Source: Oscheius tipulae (lineage: Eukaryota; Nematoda; Chromadorea; Rhabditida; Rhabditidae). From it: a stretch of DNA of 64,000 nucleotides. The notes beneath the pieces are model-generated. The model was not told the DNA's origin and ran no database searches. It saw nothing but the letters and a program-made list of their open reading frames with translations. The stretch is taken from assembly GCA_037178975.1 (NCBI GenBank), contig JASJZH010000001.1:7238501-7302500 (forward strand), given 5' to 3'. Positions 1 to 12,208 of the stretch are shown in pieces (the stretch's first letter is position 1; every line of letters begins with the position of its first letter). A program made the translations under genes and the position numbers.

Positions 1-3000
1 CTTTCTCAAGTCGTTGCCTAGCTCGGCCACCTCCGGGTCGACTTCATCTGCCAAATTGGCTCTCATTCTCACGTGAGCGATGGGCAGCAGATGGAAGAAG
101 CAGTGGATACGGATCTCCAGATGCAACATGAGAAGACACTTGTCAGAAAAGCCTTCGAGTCGTTTGACACAGAGGTCCATTGCAGACGGGACAGGTTCCT
201 GAAGCTTATTTGTTTGATGGGTTTTTGTCTGAGACTCACATTGGAACTGACTTCTCCGCTCTTGAATCGGACTTGGATCATACAGTCTTTGAGCAACTGT
301 TTCACGTGAGGAGGCAGAGACGCGTAGAGGCTTCTGACCTACATTTAGAGGAGCGTCTTTGGAGGAAAAGGTATGCTTACCTCCACTGCGAACCAGCGGA
401 GACTCTCGTGCAACGAAGCTAGTGCTCTAATGTCTGCCATATCCGAAATGAGTTCGGCCCTCTCGATTCGTCGCTGTGTTCCCAGATTGCTGATCATGAT
501 CCCCGACTCTCGCTCATTCCTCTGCAAAATCTCTTGTTCACTCTCCACAGCCGGAGTCGTCGGAGTATTGGGAGTGGCAGCAGCCGCTGATATTGTCTGC
601 CAATTTGGTAGACTCATCAGAAGTCTGTGAACAAGGTTTTCGATGTCAAAGAGAGGCAGACCTTGAAATATCTTCGTCTGCCGTCCAAGCAGCACTGATC
701 TTGCGTCTCTGGACACCGCCGTCTTCTTCGCCAAGGGATTTGGTTGTCTGAAGAGGAACAGTCTTCACATTTCATATCAAGGCTCACATTCTCGTACATT
801 TCCTGAACACACTTGTTGTATTCTGTGAGGAGGAGAAGCCACAGAGCGGAGAAGCGGTCAGCATAGAGATCCATGCTGACTATCAGATTTTGGACCTCTT
901 TGCACAGATCGAGTATCTTCTCGCACGAAGGAAGAATTCTCTGAAAGGCCTTTTGTTTCTACTCTTTGCCTCATTTATTACGTTTTGTGAGCGAGCCACC
1001 ACTCTCAGATTGTCATTGGTCTTGAGAGCGACGTCCATTTTCTCTGCGAGACCCCTTTGAACTCTGTCCACAAATAGCTCCATGACAAAGTTGTGCACAA
1101 ATAGCCTGAAAAACCTTTCACTATACACAAAACATTAAACCATACCGTAGTTTACACTGTGGCTCTCCAGTGGCCTTCTCGATAGACTCGATGAGTCGTC
1201 TGAGCCAAGGGAACATGGCGATCATGTTGAAGGCGGATGGCGGACAGACGACCAACAAGCTCTGGAGATATCGGTCCCCATTCCAAAAACCTAATGTCTA
1301 CCTGTTGTGCATTCTGGGTGGTGGAAGAGCCAGCAGCCGTGGCATCGAATCGGAAGAGAAGTCTCTTGGACTCGATCGGTTCCCGAACGAGCGGTGTGAT
1401 GTCAAGATGATCCGAGACAAGCGCAACGACTGCCGTCTGAGCAGCGTCCCAGAACGAGGCCATTATCAGTTTTGCTTTAAATGCCTTCGACGAGTTCTCG
1501 AAGATGTAGACAAGGTCAGTGTGAGCTTCGCGTGCTCCTTCTATTTGGCAGACTACCTGAAACATAGCTTGTACTGTTGAAAAGTAGAACGAACCATCTG
1601 GATTAGTTGGGTAAGGTGAGCCTGGTCGCCTTCTTGATTGTCGTCCATCGCTGCACGAGCTTTGATCAGCTGTACGGAAACAGCTATCTGTTTTTCGATC
1701 TGGGAGCCAGCCAGGGCTAGAACTCTATCCAGTTCCGAGGAATCATTTTCCAGTTCGGAGAGAGCCTTCATCGCTTGTCCTAGTCGATCTCGAAGAGAAT
1801 CTTCTGGTGGCATCTTTTTGGACTAAAAGGTAGACATTAGAATGCCTTCTATGCTGGTAAGCAACCCATTTTTTTTCCTTCTCATACTCACTCCCTTGCT
1901 CTCTCTCTCTCACTCTGTCTTGCATGAAAACAGTACCTTCTCGTAGAGCATCTGACAGATCTCCGACTCTTGAACTCTCAGCTCCGGCATCGAACACACT
2001 ACATCGAACATCTGAAAAATCGATATGTAAGATCTCAAAAGTAAGTCTCACATGCTTCTCAAAGGGGTCGATGACTAGCATTCGAACGACCTGATCGACA
2101 ATACAGGTGGCTAGGGATTGAGCTGACGAGTGAAGAGTTGTTCTCAAATGACTCAGTCCCTCAATTGTCGAGAGACGTCCGTCGAGAAGATCTCCTGAAA
2201 TAATGCTACACAGTCAGATGAGAGCAGTAAACATACGTGAGCTGCTGACAATCTTGGCGGCTTCTTGGTAGTTGCCGTTCGATATGGCAATGTCTACACG
2301 AAGGGGAGCGTCGCGCAGGTCTTCTCTGAACAGAAATCTTTGAATGAAATGGTTTCTCGCAGATACCCACAATTCGTTACTGATCATATCCCCAGGGAAA
2401 GATTTTTTGGAAACTTACAGTTGCGACATAATCTCACAGATATGCCGTTGTTGAGCATTCTCGATCCAGAGCTTCTTCAAGTCATCACGTCGATTTTCCA
2501 AGAGAGCCTTGCAAGTGAGAAGAGCGTTTCTGACATTGTGAATCCGCTCGCGACATGCTGAAACGGGGTCAAACTGAATCCAAAACAGTAGAACTCACAA
2601 GATATTCTCGTACTGACGTCTCTGAAGGTGTCCAGACACTCTTGTACATCATTTTGGTGCTCTGAAAGAGGATGAGTTATTTTCTGTGACAGAACTACCT
2701 TTGACCAGACGATCGATCAGAATTTCCGACTCTCGAAATCCTTTTTCGAGACGGGTCTTCTCAAGTAAACGCTGGTCTTCAGATACACTCGAAGTCAGAG
2801 AACGGATTACATTAATCAGAAGTCCAGTCTAAAGTTTATGACAATGAAAATTTTCCAAGAAGTTTTAACTCTAGAGTCAATGTAAACTGCAAAAAACTTT
2901 TAACCCAGACTCTATAAGTTTTTAAACAATAGAACTCACCGATTGGCCACCTCCGGGAGCAGTTGCTCGTTTCCTGGCGGCTGGAACGGGTCTGGAGGAA

Positions 3001-3011
3001 TCTGACGACAT
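1..3011 (-). CDS. sec-8: Exocyst complex component SEC8/EXOC4, 3' part outside window
   Basis: This multi-exon gene starts at the ATG at 3011 and runs off the left edge, so only the N-terminal part is present. SEC8 is a subunit of the octameric exocyst, which tethers secretory vesicles to the plasma membrane. Spliced translation gives a short basic, Pro-rich leader, then a long coiled coil whose order matches SEC8: a stretch reading HNVRNALLTCKALLEN, then DDLKKLWIENAQ, then a segment ending GLSHLRTTLHSSAQS. This agrees with my memory of the animal family, where a NVRNSL..CK.LL block is followed by ELKKLW and then EGLSDLR.ELHS. Exons are short and separated by about 45-60 bp introns. A diverged copy of the first exons lies directly upstream at 3459-3946. 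The family assignment is confident; individual exon ends are not all fixed. Confidence 0.85.
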
Positions 3012-3458
3012 TCTTCTGGTTAATTCAGTCTAACATCTGAACTACAAACTGATTTTAGACCTTCAGACCACAAATGAGCTGGTGCGAAGAAACAGAAATC
3101 CTTTCCACCAAAAATAAGTGAATTCAGATTGATTTCAGACGCGTAAAAGCGAGGGGAAACTGTTGATTAATAACCTAAACATACCGGAAAGCGGCCGAAC
3201 ACAGCGTGAGTGGGAAAATGTGGAGGGAGAAAATTATAAAAAGAGTATATCCGTGGGTTGAACATTTAGTCTGCCCTTTCCACACGAACTCTTGGTAGCT
3301 AGGCTCTGCAATTAGAGCAAAACTGTTACTCAAATGTTATTCGGTCCTTTGATTCATCCATTTTGTAATGCGGTACTCTTCCCCCCATCTCTTTTTCTTA
3401 CATATTTAAGTCTTTGCCAGTTCAGAACACCATTGAAACATGTATTAGCCACTATTTA

Positions 3459-3946
3459 TTACTGGGCATTCTCGATGCATTGTTTCAAATCATCACATTG
3501 ATTTTTCAATAGGGATTGGCAAGTATGAAGAGCGTTTCGGACGTTATCAATTCGTTTACGGCATGCTGAAAATGGCTTTAGTCGAAGAAAAGAGCATGCC
3601 TTACCTGATATTTCTGTGCTGACATCTTCGAACGCGTCCAAACATTCTTGTACATCACTTTGATGCTCTCAAAAGATGTTTTGGAGCCTTGACAAACTAG
3701 GTACCTTTAACTAGACGATCAATTAGAGCTTCTGTATCGCGTAGTCCTTTTTCTAGACGAAGTCTCTCGAATTCGCGTTGATCATCAGTTACATCAGGTG
3801 CCAACAATCGGATTACATCAGATAAAACTCCAGTCTAAACTTAGGTGATTGGGAAACATCGCAAATTTGCATACCGATTTCCCGCCTTCCCGTAAAGTTG
3901 CTTGTTTTCTTGATGCTGGGACGGGTCTTGATGAATCAGACGGCAT
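3459..3946 (-). CDS. Truncated SEC8 paralogue (N-terminal coiled coil only)
   Basis: This is a second, shorter copy of the 5' exons of the neighbouring SEC8 gene. It begins at the ATG at 3946 with a leader that parallels SEC8 (DSSRPVP shared), continues through matching exons (LEKGLRD.EALIDRLVK, EHQSDVQECLDAFEDVSTEIS), and ends after DDLKQCIENAQ with TAA at 3459-3461. In SEC8 the same place reads DDLKKLWIENAQ and the protein continues. The stop overlaps an AATAAA polyadenylation signal. Exons keep an open frame and plausible GT..AG introns although the DNA has diverged clearly from SEC8, which suggests some time under constraint. The product, roughly 130 residues, would be a free coiled coil able to compete for or modulate exocyst assembly; that is inference. 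It could also be an expressed pseudogene. Confidence 0.6.
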
Positions 3947-4214
3947 CTCTTTTAGTGGTAATTTCAGCATGGCGTTTGAACTAAACTTTTGTGGAAACTG
4001 GTGGAAAAAAATGTAAATCTCAAGCAAAATGCAACATAAAAACCGTTTGAGCCCGCGGGCATGTTTGTACGGTATATTGCTGGCGGGACTTCGAAAGCAC
4101 AAAATTCATTTTTTTGCCCAACAGTTCATCCTTTCTCCCAGTTTTTATCCCCTCAATACATCTTCCCCTTCACAGCGAATTATTCGTTTTAGGCGACCCT
4201 ATAGAGGAGAGTTC
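3947..4214. promoter_or_regulatory. Divergent intergenic region between SEC8 paralogue and CYB5R4
   Basis: These 268 bp separate two divergent start codons (3946 minus, 4215 plus) and so probably hold both promoters. I see no clear TATA box. The stretch is AT-rich around 4110-4160. Confidence 0.4.
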
Positions 4215-6368
4215 ATGCTGAGCGTGAATAACCTGACTGCGGTGAAACTTCTCTCGTTTCGCGTAAAAATAATTTTCAGAAGCCACCTGTAGGACGAAGT
4301 GAATATGGCCGCGTCAAAGTCGCTCTTCCGATTGGGAAAGGTCTCATGGACTGGGTTCGACTCTCTACTTCAAAGGTTCGTTTCCTCCTTACCTTCTTGA
4401 TAGACAAAATTCGCTGCGTAGTTAGCTCTTTCTCACAAGTGCATTCCCCAAGCTTAATCAAGCATTCCGCCGGGAACGAGACTCTGGAAAAAAAGCGGCA
4501 AAGGCTTCGATTGCCGTGTCTCCCTCTCTGCAATTTCCTGCTTTAATGCCATGTCTTGCTCCTGTCGGCCGCATGTTTCAGGACTACTTGCTGGTAGTTT
4601 TTTGAGTCCATTGCGTCAAGAACACTAATCTCTTTGCAAAACGAGTTTGTTTCCAGGTTTTAGCGAAAAGACGTCTTCCCTACGTAGATCACAATGAGCT
4701 GGCAAAGCACAACACTGTCGAAGACTGCTGGATTCATCTTTTTGGACAGGTAAACAATCTTTTCTTCCTGAAGACTTGTGCCTTTTTAGGTTTACGACGT
4801 TTCTTCGTACTTAGATTTTCATCCCGGCGGCATTCCGGAACTAATGAGAGCAGCTGGACGTGACGCCACGGCGCTTTTTAACCAGTATCACGCCTGGGTC
4901 AATTACGAGTCCATGCTAAAGTCGTGTCTTGTAGGCCGATTCAACGGAGATCTCACCAAACGTTAGTTCATAGTTCTCAACTGAGCGATTGACCTTTTTT
5001 TCACAGCTTTACCCAAGTTTTAGTTCCTCCTTGCGGTCCTCCCACAGTCGACGAAACGATCAACACTTCTAAAGCACCTGTCCCTATTAACGGCTTTCAA
5101 GTTCCCCAAACATCTGGTCAAAATGTAGGAGTCAAGTGAGTTTCCTCTTTGTTCTCCCAAAGCTCTTTTCAGTATTAAAATAGATTCGGATTCTCTAGTA
5201 ATTTCATCCACGGAATGGACTTCTTTATCTAGTAAAAACGTCGTTTATGAGCTGAATAGGCAATCCTCGTACTTACGGGTTCTCATTCGTCATTTCAATA
5301 TACCGTCATTGGAAATTCAATACGGTAAGCGGTAGCTGTCTTCTGCCAGAAGAACAGCTTCAGGGTCTGTCAATGCGGATTTCTTTTCGGCCAAGACTTC
5401 TCTCCATGTTGAAAATAACAAAATTACTCTACAATTCGTAGGATTGGAAGAAAATCTTAGCCAGTATCTTGACAACGAGAGTAGGACTATTAGAAAACGA
5501 CCAGGTTGCTTGTTTCCAAAGGTTTTATAACGCTATTTTAGTTGTAAAGTACCACAGCTGTCTTGTCAAAAGCATCCGCAATATTTCACACGACACCTTA
5601 CTCTTCAACTTGGAGACGCCAGCTGGTCTGCATCTACCGATTCCCATGGGTCATCACGTCTCGATAAAGGTGAAAAAGGGATGTAGGTACCTCCCAGTTG
5701 TGTGTTTTATTTGAAATTTGCAGTAGTTGCCATGTACCGGCCGTATACTCCAGTGGCATTTACGCTCCCAGACGAGGATCACGAGTCTGGCTCGTTGACT
5801 TTCCTGATCAAAATCTACCCGGATGGAAATATTAGTCCAGTGCTACAAAAGTTGAAAGAAGGTTGGTTTTGTCTACACTTCCAATTGAACAAGGTTTTCA
5901 GGTGAAAAATTAGAAATTAGTGATCCGATAGGCGACAAGGATATAGTCAAATGGATAGGTGCCGATGATTTGATACTTCTAGCTGCCGGAACAGGGATTA
6001 CTCCAATGATTCCTATCTTGGAGGCACGATTGGGACGGCCAGAACAGCGAACGGAGCTCTTCTTTTTCAACAAAACAGAGCGGGATATTGTAGCAGACGA
6101 CTGGGCTCCGATCCGGTGGACGGACGAATGCATCAAGGTGAGAATTCTCTTGCAAACATACAAAATGAGCCAGGTTCATCACGTGCTCTCGACTCCTACG
6201 GCCAGCTGGAAAGGTCTTTTCGGGCGGATCAACAGCGATCATCTGCCGGCGATTGGAGCGACGACGAAGGTTCTGATGTGCGGTCCTGACGGGTTTATCG
6301 AGACTGCCTCCGGCATTTTAGAGACCAAAGGTGTTTCAACACAGAATCTTCATATTTTTCAAGGTTAG
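4215..6368 (+). CDS. cyb5r4: Cytochrome b5 reductase 4 (NCB5OR): b5 + CS + reductase fusion
   Basis: This soluble three-domain flavohemoprotein transfers electrons from NAD(P)H through FAD to a b5-type heme at the endoplasmic reticulum. Spliced exons give, in order: the family's lead-in GKGLMDWVRLSTS; a cytochrome b5 domain with both heme histidines (DFHPGG and QYHAWVNYESML); a linker; a CS/p23-like domain (about 5158-5510); and a b5-reductase module with the FAD motif MYRPYTPV, the pyridine-nucleotide motif LAAGTGITPM and the C-terminal LMCGPDGFIE. The frame is preserved through about eleven exons to TAG at 6366-6368. I chose the ATG at 4215 because a 9-bp first exon (MLS) joins in phase across a 56-bp intron to KPPVGRSEYG; an upstream 5' exon is possible. 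It is convergent with the otopetrin gene, with 62 bp between the two stops. Confidence 0.92.
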
Positions 6369-6430
6369 CCTTTTTTATTGTCAGATAAAGCCTTTTTCAA
6401 TCGCAGAATACTTTATTTACCCGTTAAGTT

Positions 6431-9047
6431 TCACAGTTGAGACAGTTGAAACTTGGGAATTACAAACTCTTGAGTAGTTTCATCACCTAGAAACGTTGCT
6501 GTAGAGACACGTCTCGAAGCCTCCTTCCCATTGTAGGTGTTCTTCCAAGATTCGGCCAGGCACACACTGCTGTGGAATCTGTAGAAGACGAGCAAGGGAG
6601 CGACTATCGAGACGATAGTCAAGTAGACCTCGTCGGCCGAGGAGTCTATCCCGATGTTGGACTTCATGTCTTGAAAAGAAGATGGTTTTGTTGGGGAAGT
6701 TGCTTACTTTCGAAGGTCTGGAAGACGAATAGAGCCATGTTGGCCACCAAAAGAAAAGTGATTATCTGTTTTCCCGGCTTCAATTTGATTGCTTCTGCTG
6801 TATAACAGCGGAGTCTAAAGTGGATTTGGGGATATTTTTCAATTGAAGGTACCTCGAGACAGTGAGGATAAGCATAGTCTGGACGATGACTTGGATGGCT
6901 CGGCTGATGAAGACAAAAAGTGGAAGGATGCTCTGGGAAATCTCATGCTTTCCTCTTGACGAGATGAACTGGTCGATTCCTGAAGAAGATCTTGCGAGTA
7001 TTGATAGTCTTCTACCTATACAGCAGTAGATCAGTTCTCCTGACAGTCCAATGACCAGGAGAATCTCGTCGATGACCTCCCCCCTGGCATGGATTCTGTA
7101 CTGGAGCAGGCGAATGCGGTACATGGCAGTGAGAGAGGCCACGAGGATGATGGTGAAGAGAGTGATGTTCACTATCCCGAAGATCTTATCCGACTGCGTG
7201 CTACCCAGACTGGAGTCTATTCCGAAAATGGCTATGGCTACGAAGGAAAGAATCACGTAGAAGACCCCGGCGAAGAGACCTCTCGACGTCCGACTGCAGT
7301 CAATCCTCATATGTTCTTTTCTCTTGACTCGTGGATCTGTCGCTGCGTGGTCGATGGACCTCCACAGAATGAACATGACGGCTGCTCCAATCAGCGAATA
7401 TTCGACGATACAGGTAGTGAAGAAACTGGTGAAGTCGGCGAAACTGCTGCTCAGATCCTTCCATTCGACCACCATGTGACTGCTCTTGTTCTTGTGTCCT
7501 TTCGTCTCCTCGCGGGGAGCACTTCCCTTGGCAACGATCTTCTCGTGGACTTCCAGAATCTCCTTCTCGGTCACGTATCGAAGCCAGGTCCAGAGATTCA
7601 CCGACACGAGATGCATCATTCCTAACTTGGAGATTTTCGAAGGACCGAGGAGACGGATCTGAAGACACTGAATGAGACAGGTGAGCCCAGTACCTTGGAA
7701 TGACAAAAGATGAAATGCATTTGGAGAAAGGTGAAAACGATGGCCGATACATGCTCACTGATATAGTAAGCCTGAAACGGGCATTGGTTAGAGATTGAGA
7801 AAGAATCACAGTCTCGTCGTCGCTCTCTTCAAACGTCAAGTAAATCTCCATCCCGTAGAGAACGATTCCCAGGGTTCCGAAACCTGAAAACTTTGGCATT
7901 TCCCGAGCGTCAATTGTCATTTCTCTAACTTGATCGTGATCTACTCGACTCTCGGGAGCGAAAAGTGTTCCCACGCAGGTGCGGAACCCACAAACACCTC
8001 GACTCACCGCGATGTCTGACAGAATCTAATACCATACTGAGGTTTGAGACAAAACCCTCTGACTTACAAAGAGCTCCCAGTCGAAGGTACAGTGTTCCAG
8101 CCCCCTCTCCAGAGTAGTTCGTTGGGACCAGCAGCAACTGAAAACATTTCACAATGATCAGAGTCTTTACAGGAGAACCTGTGCTCGGTTGGCTTTGACC
8201 AAAAGCCAGTTCACGGCTTGAGGATAGATCATGAATGCGTAGCAGTAGATAAGATAGATGATTCCCAGTCCATACATATACAGATGAAATACCTAAAAAC
8301 AGTTTGTCATCTCTTCTAAGGATCTTGGACAAACAGTGGTCTCGTCTACCAAAGGTGTGAACCGACTGGTTCCAAAAGCTGTTACAACAACATACTCCTG
8401 AACTATGTTCTACGTTTTTAAGCTGGTCCGGAACTTGGAAGGACTTTTCGAGCTTTATTTAGTCGGCAGAATGATTTCCCTTCCTCACTGTCAGTAAACC
8501 GTGATGTATCGATCTTTACTTCGAATTGTCAGCGTTCACTGAATTACCAAAGGTACTACTGCCGAGCAACCCGATGTTCATTGACCAAGAAACCGGTAAT
8601 AGGGAACAGATAATGGTGTACCGGGTACAAAGAACTTTTGATAGAGAGCTACGGTAATCTCACTCGTCTTCAGTCACGGTGTCCCGAAAACCCACGTTCT
8701 GTGCCCTCCAGATGTCTGCCTTCCATGTTGGAGACAGTTCAAAAGTGACTGCTAGAATTGTCAAGACCAGAGCATAGAGAGCTGTGAGAGCACTCGCAAA
8801 GAACTGCCTGAAACAGCTGTTTTTTTTGTAAAAAAGTATCATTAAACTGATACCATGTTTTCTTATTGGAGTACTCTACAATGTCGTCGGCCGACAGTTG
8901 CATTCTGTTTGGCGAGACTGGGAAAGAGCTGTTCTCGCCAGTAAATACACGCACACGTGTGTCTGTGTGCTTTTGGGTAAGTTGTTACTGGGAGGAGAAA
9001 GTACCTGAGAGTTCAAAAACGAGCCTTGGGGGCTGACTCTGACTCAT
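6431..9047 (-). CDS. Otopetrin-family proton channel
   Basis: Otopetrins are multi-pass channels that let protons into cells. The gene starts at the ATG at 9047 (MSQSQPPRLVF) and ends with TGA at 6431-6433. Hydrophobic segments recur through the exons, for example FFASALTALYALVLTILAV (about 8800-8740), YGLGIIYLIYCYAFM (about 8270) and IFGIVNITLFTIILVASL (about 7170). The diagnostic otopetrin piece TTCIVEYSLIGAAVMFILW lies at about 7420-7370. A polar, Lys-rich cytosolic loop (near 7550-7480) precedes it, as is usual between the two halves of the family. About ten short exons keep frame across 45-60 bp introns, with one longer intron near 8400-8640. A minus-strand AATAAA lies just after the stop (about 6408). 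Nematodes commonly have several otopetrin paralogues; which one this is cannot be said. Confidence 0.85.
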
Positions 9048-10253
9048 GGTCTCCAGCTGGGAACATTTTGGAACCGTTCCTAATCCTTGGAGAGGTCATA
9101 ACAATGTTACACAATAGTCGATAAAACAGTCTAGATATCTATCAGTTTTGTTTAGTACGTTGAAGTCCTCGAATCTACTGCAAACCGTCCACAGCACTAA
9201 ATTTTTGAAACAAAACATGGCAATCAATTTCGGGATGCTTTGATCATTAAAAGATAGCTTAGAGCTGAAAGTCTTGTCAAATCTAAAACCTATGACTTTT
9301 TCACAAAATACAAATGCGCATCTCAGCCTGCCGCCTATATTTTATAATATTGTTCACACTTTAAAATTGTTCTAGTCATCTTCATTGCGCAAAGGGCTAC
9401 AAAATTATACCAAGCACGACAAAAATTCGTAGACATCGGATGAAATTAGTCTTCCAGAATCTTGAAAATAGATCCGTCGCCATTTATAAGAACGTCGTCC
9501 TTCTTCTGTGCTTATGCATAGAACAATCAGACCCGAGATTTTTTGAAGCTGTTTCTTTTCTTTGACATCCTACCTTTACAATTTTCAAGAGGCGTTCGTC
9601 TGCGACATAAGTCAGCTCTAATATGGGATAACGCTTGACAATGTTTGTTGACTGTTCTGCCATGTATTATCCTAGATTACAGTTGACAAAATGAGTTTGA
9701 AGAGACAAACTTGAAAGAGTACTGAGTCGCTCCGCCAGGAGCGTAAGCGACTGGTTTACTACACAGGGCATATGTCTTTAAAAAATACATGGTATAAAGT
9801 GTCCTCGCGTCACTCGGTCAGTCATCCACGAGCTGTTCGGAACAACAGTCTGAAGTAAGACAATCACCCCATTTACCTAATCCAAATCCAAAACATGTTT
9901 ACCGAGCACTCTGAACGCACACAACAACTTTTTCTTCAAAGCCTTCGAGGATTCACTTGTCGGGAAGAAATGATCAGATATTGAAGTTACTCTTGGGACC
10001 ACAGTTTCTTCAGGAGACAGTTTCATAGAAGACAGACATTTCAAAAAGCACGTGCCGTCTCGGGGCCACATGTTGTTTGTGACTGAAAGATCGCAAAGGG
10101 CAACGAATGTTCGAGGGGAGGAGAGGCTTCCCCCAGCCGCCGTCTACGCGGAGCGCGTCCAAACATAAACATGTTGACGACGAGGAAAGGGTACAAAAGG
10201 GCTCTCTCAGCCCTCAGATTCCAGCTCTAACACAGCAAACTAAACGTCTAAAA
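9048..10253. other. Intergenic stretch, 1.2 kb, with one repeat copy
   Basis: I see no convincing gene between the otopetrin start and the LEA start. It contains the dispersed repeat at 9563-9743. An isolated open frame on the minus strand (9877-10071) has no recognisable content. Confidence 0.5.
9563..9743. repeat. Dispersed repeat, copy 1 (partner at 21603-21791)
   Basis: This block aligns by eye with 21603-21791 through shared islands: CATCCTACCTTTA, CTAAT.TGGGATAA followed by CTTGACAAT, CCTAGATTACAGTTGACAA and GAGTCGCTCCG.CAGGAG. It holds an imperfect internal palindrome, TAAT.T.GGATAA (about 9620) against TTATCCTAGATTA (about 9669), as expected for a folded non-autonomous element. I see no coding capacity. 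Confidence 0.6.
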
Positions 10254-11137
10254 ATGATTCGTCAAGCTATTCGCTCTATTTCCACCACAAGGGTTGGACT
10301 CTATCGTGAGTTTTCTTTTTACTCTTTGAGTTTGGGATCTTTAGTCAAACTTGGGGTCCTGACAGAATTCTTTCCAAATCAAAGGCCAGATACCTAACTT
10401 GCCGTAACTGAAGCTCAGACTACATAATTGCCAAGTTCATGGCCGCAATGTGTCTTCTTTAATTGCCAGACTGTTTTGACTATGAACCAAACCAACGTCA
10501 TAGTTGTTTTTGTTCGGTAGTGGAACTTTTCAGACCCCTATCTCGAAGATAAGACTGATCCCTTGTACTTTGAAGGCTGTGAGAAAGATTCTAGAGATAT
10601 TTGACCAGAAAAAGCTCCGATCCTTTGATCTCTTCCCAATTTTCGAAAAACATGTAGACTTTGTTTACCCCCCGTCCCTCTCATTGATTGTTTACAGCTA
10701 AAAGTGCAAGCGTCCTTCTTTAAATAGCTTATAAGCCTGGTTTTTCAGAAGTCGAGTCGGCCACCTCGAAGATCAAGCAAGGTGCTCAGGAACTTGGAAA
10801 CATCGGCTACAACAAGGCTGCCGAGGCCGGCAAAGAAGGAAAAGAGAAGGTCAACAGAGCCATGAACAACATTCACAGTCGCTCCGAGGAAGCCTTGAAC
10901 AAGGCCCAGACCAAGGGACAGATGGCCAAACAGACCGCTGTCGATACCGAGAAGAGGGTTGAGGACAAGGCTCGTGGTATGGCTGAAACTGCCAAGGAAA
11001 AGCTCGAGACTGCCGAGGACAAGGCCAAGGGAATGGCCGAGGCTGCCAAGGAGAAGCTGGAAGATGCCAAGGACAAGACGACCGAGACCTTGAAGAATGC
11101 CAAAGAATGGGTCCAGGAGAAGGTCTACGGAAAGTAG
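10254..11137 (+). CDS. Group-3 LEA protein, probably mitochondrial
   Basis: This has two exons: 10254-10305 and 10749-11137, joined in phase across a 443-bp intron. The product is about 146 residues. Residues 1-18 (MIRQAIRSISTTRVGLY) are rich in Arg, Ser and Thr without acidic residues, which looks like an amphipathic mitochondrial presequence. The rest is almost wholly hydrophilic Ala/Lys/Glu sequence with 11-residue periodicity (for example KEKLETAEDKAKGMAEAA), typical of group-3 late embryogenesis abundant proteins. These are disordered when hydrated, fold into helices on drying and protect membranes and enzymes in desiccation-tolerant animals. An AATAAA lies at about 11186. The LEA assignment rests on composition and repeat pattern; the mitochondrial location is inferred. 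Confidence 0.8.
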
Positions 11138-11463
11138 ATCCAATTCGACATACGATACTTGTAAGCAAATGATCTGCTGTAAATAATAAATTGTACACAC
11201 CCAGTTTCGTTTTATTCCGATCACAGGGACACTTGGAGTTCACAGGGTAGAATAATTAGAATACGAAGAGGAAGGGAGATTCATGAAGAAGGTAGAAAAG
11301 TGAAGGCCAAACCCAGAGGAAGACCAGATTTCAGGACCCTAGTAGAGAGTCAAGGAGAGAAAGAAAAACTAGAAAGTCAAACAAAGAGAACAAGAGAAAA
11401 ATTGGACAGATTATTATTAGATGTCAGTCTACTTGGGAGAGAAGTAGCATCAGATTCATTTTT

Positions 11464-12208
11464 TTATCCGGGGGTTCCTCCAGTTCCAGACGTCTTGGGA
11501 GCAGACGTTCCTCTGCCAGTTCCGGCGGCGCTGAAGTAGCACAATTGGTTTCCGAAGCCAGCTCCTCCTCTTCTGAAGTAGGCCGAGATGGTTTCTCCTC
11601 CAGATCCAGACGAGGTGGCAGGAATAGAAGAGGCACCTCCGAGGGCGGTCAAGGATTCGGAAGGCAGTTCAGCCACAGCAGTCATAGTAGACGGTCCGGA
11701 AGGAGTAGCTCCGAGAGCAGTCATTGTGGAAGATCCAGTGCCTGTGAGGCTCCGCCAACAGCAGTCATGATCAAAGAATAGCTGGGCATCAATCCAATGG
11801 CGTAGAGGAACCGAAAGGAATCGGAGCTCCGACTGCAGTCATGGTCGAGAGTCCAGGAGCAGCACCGACGGCACTCATCGTAGACTGAAGAGGATGGCCA
11901 CCCGCAGCAGTCATAGTCGTCCTTCTCTCCATATCGTCCGCGTCTCTCACTTTAACGGATGTCGCATCCTTCTCTTCCTTTTTTGTTTCCTTCTTCTGGT
12001 CCTTCGTCTCTTGCTTCTTCTTCCCCAGCTTTGGATCCCCTTTCTCCTTGGTGGTCGATGTGACTGGAGTTACGGTACTATCCACTTTCTTATAGTTGTA
12101 ACACGGCTCCTTCTTCTTGCCTCCACATTGTAGCAGTGCTGGGAAAAGAGAGTAGAGTACGATTACGAGAAGCCAAAAGATTTTTTTGCTCCGGTCGTCA
12201 GTTTCCAA
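11464..12208 (-). pseudogene. Repeat-rich secreted-type protein, reading frame interrupted
   Basis: On the minus strand an open frame from 12208 to 11789 encodes a hydrophobic segment (IFWLLVIVLYSLFPALLQC), a CGGKKK motif, a Lys/Glu/Asp-rich middle, and then copies of a short repeat: TTMTAAGG, STMSAVG, STMTAVG. It stops at 11789. The same repeat resumes downstream in other frames (MTAVGG near 11768; MTALGA and STMTAVAE from about 11724) and ends in a Gly/Ser-rich tail at 11464. I found no intron that rejoins the frames, nor any in-frame ATG before the hydrophobic segment. TATAAAAGG (minus strand, about 12240-12231) could be the TATA box. Either this is a degenerating gene or it uses exons I could not resolve. 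I do not recognise the family. Confidence 0.4.

Noticed and set aside
7089-7625. 178-codon open frame on the plus strand
   Set aside because: It is antisense to the otopetrin exons, whose membrane segments and splice pattern are clear; its composition is random.
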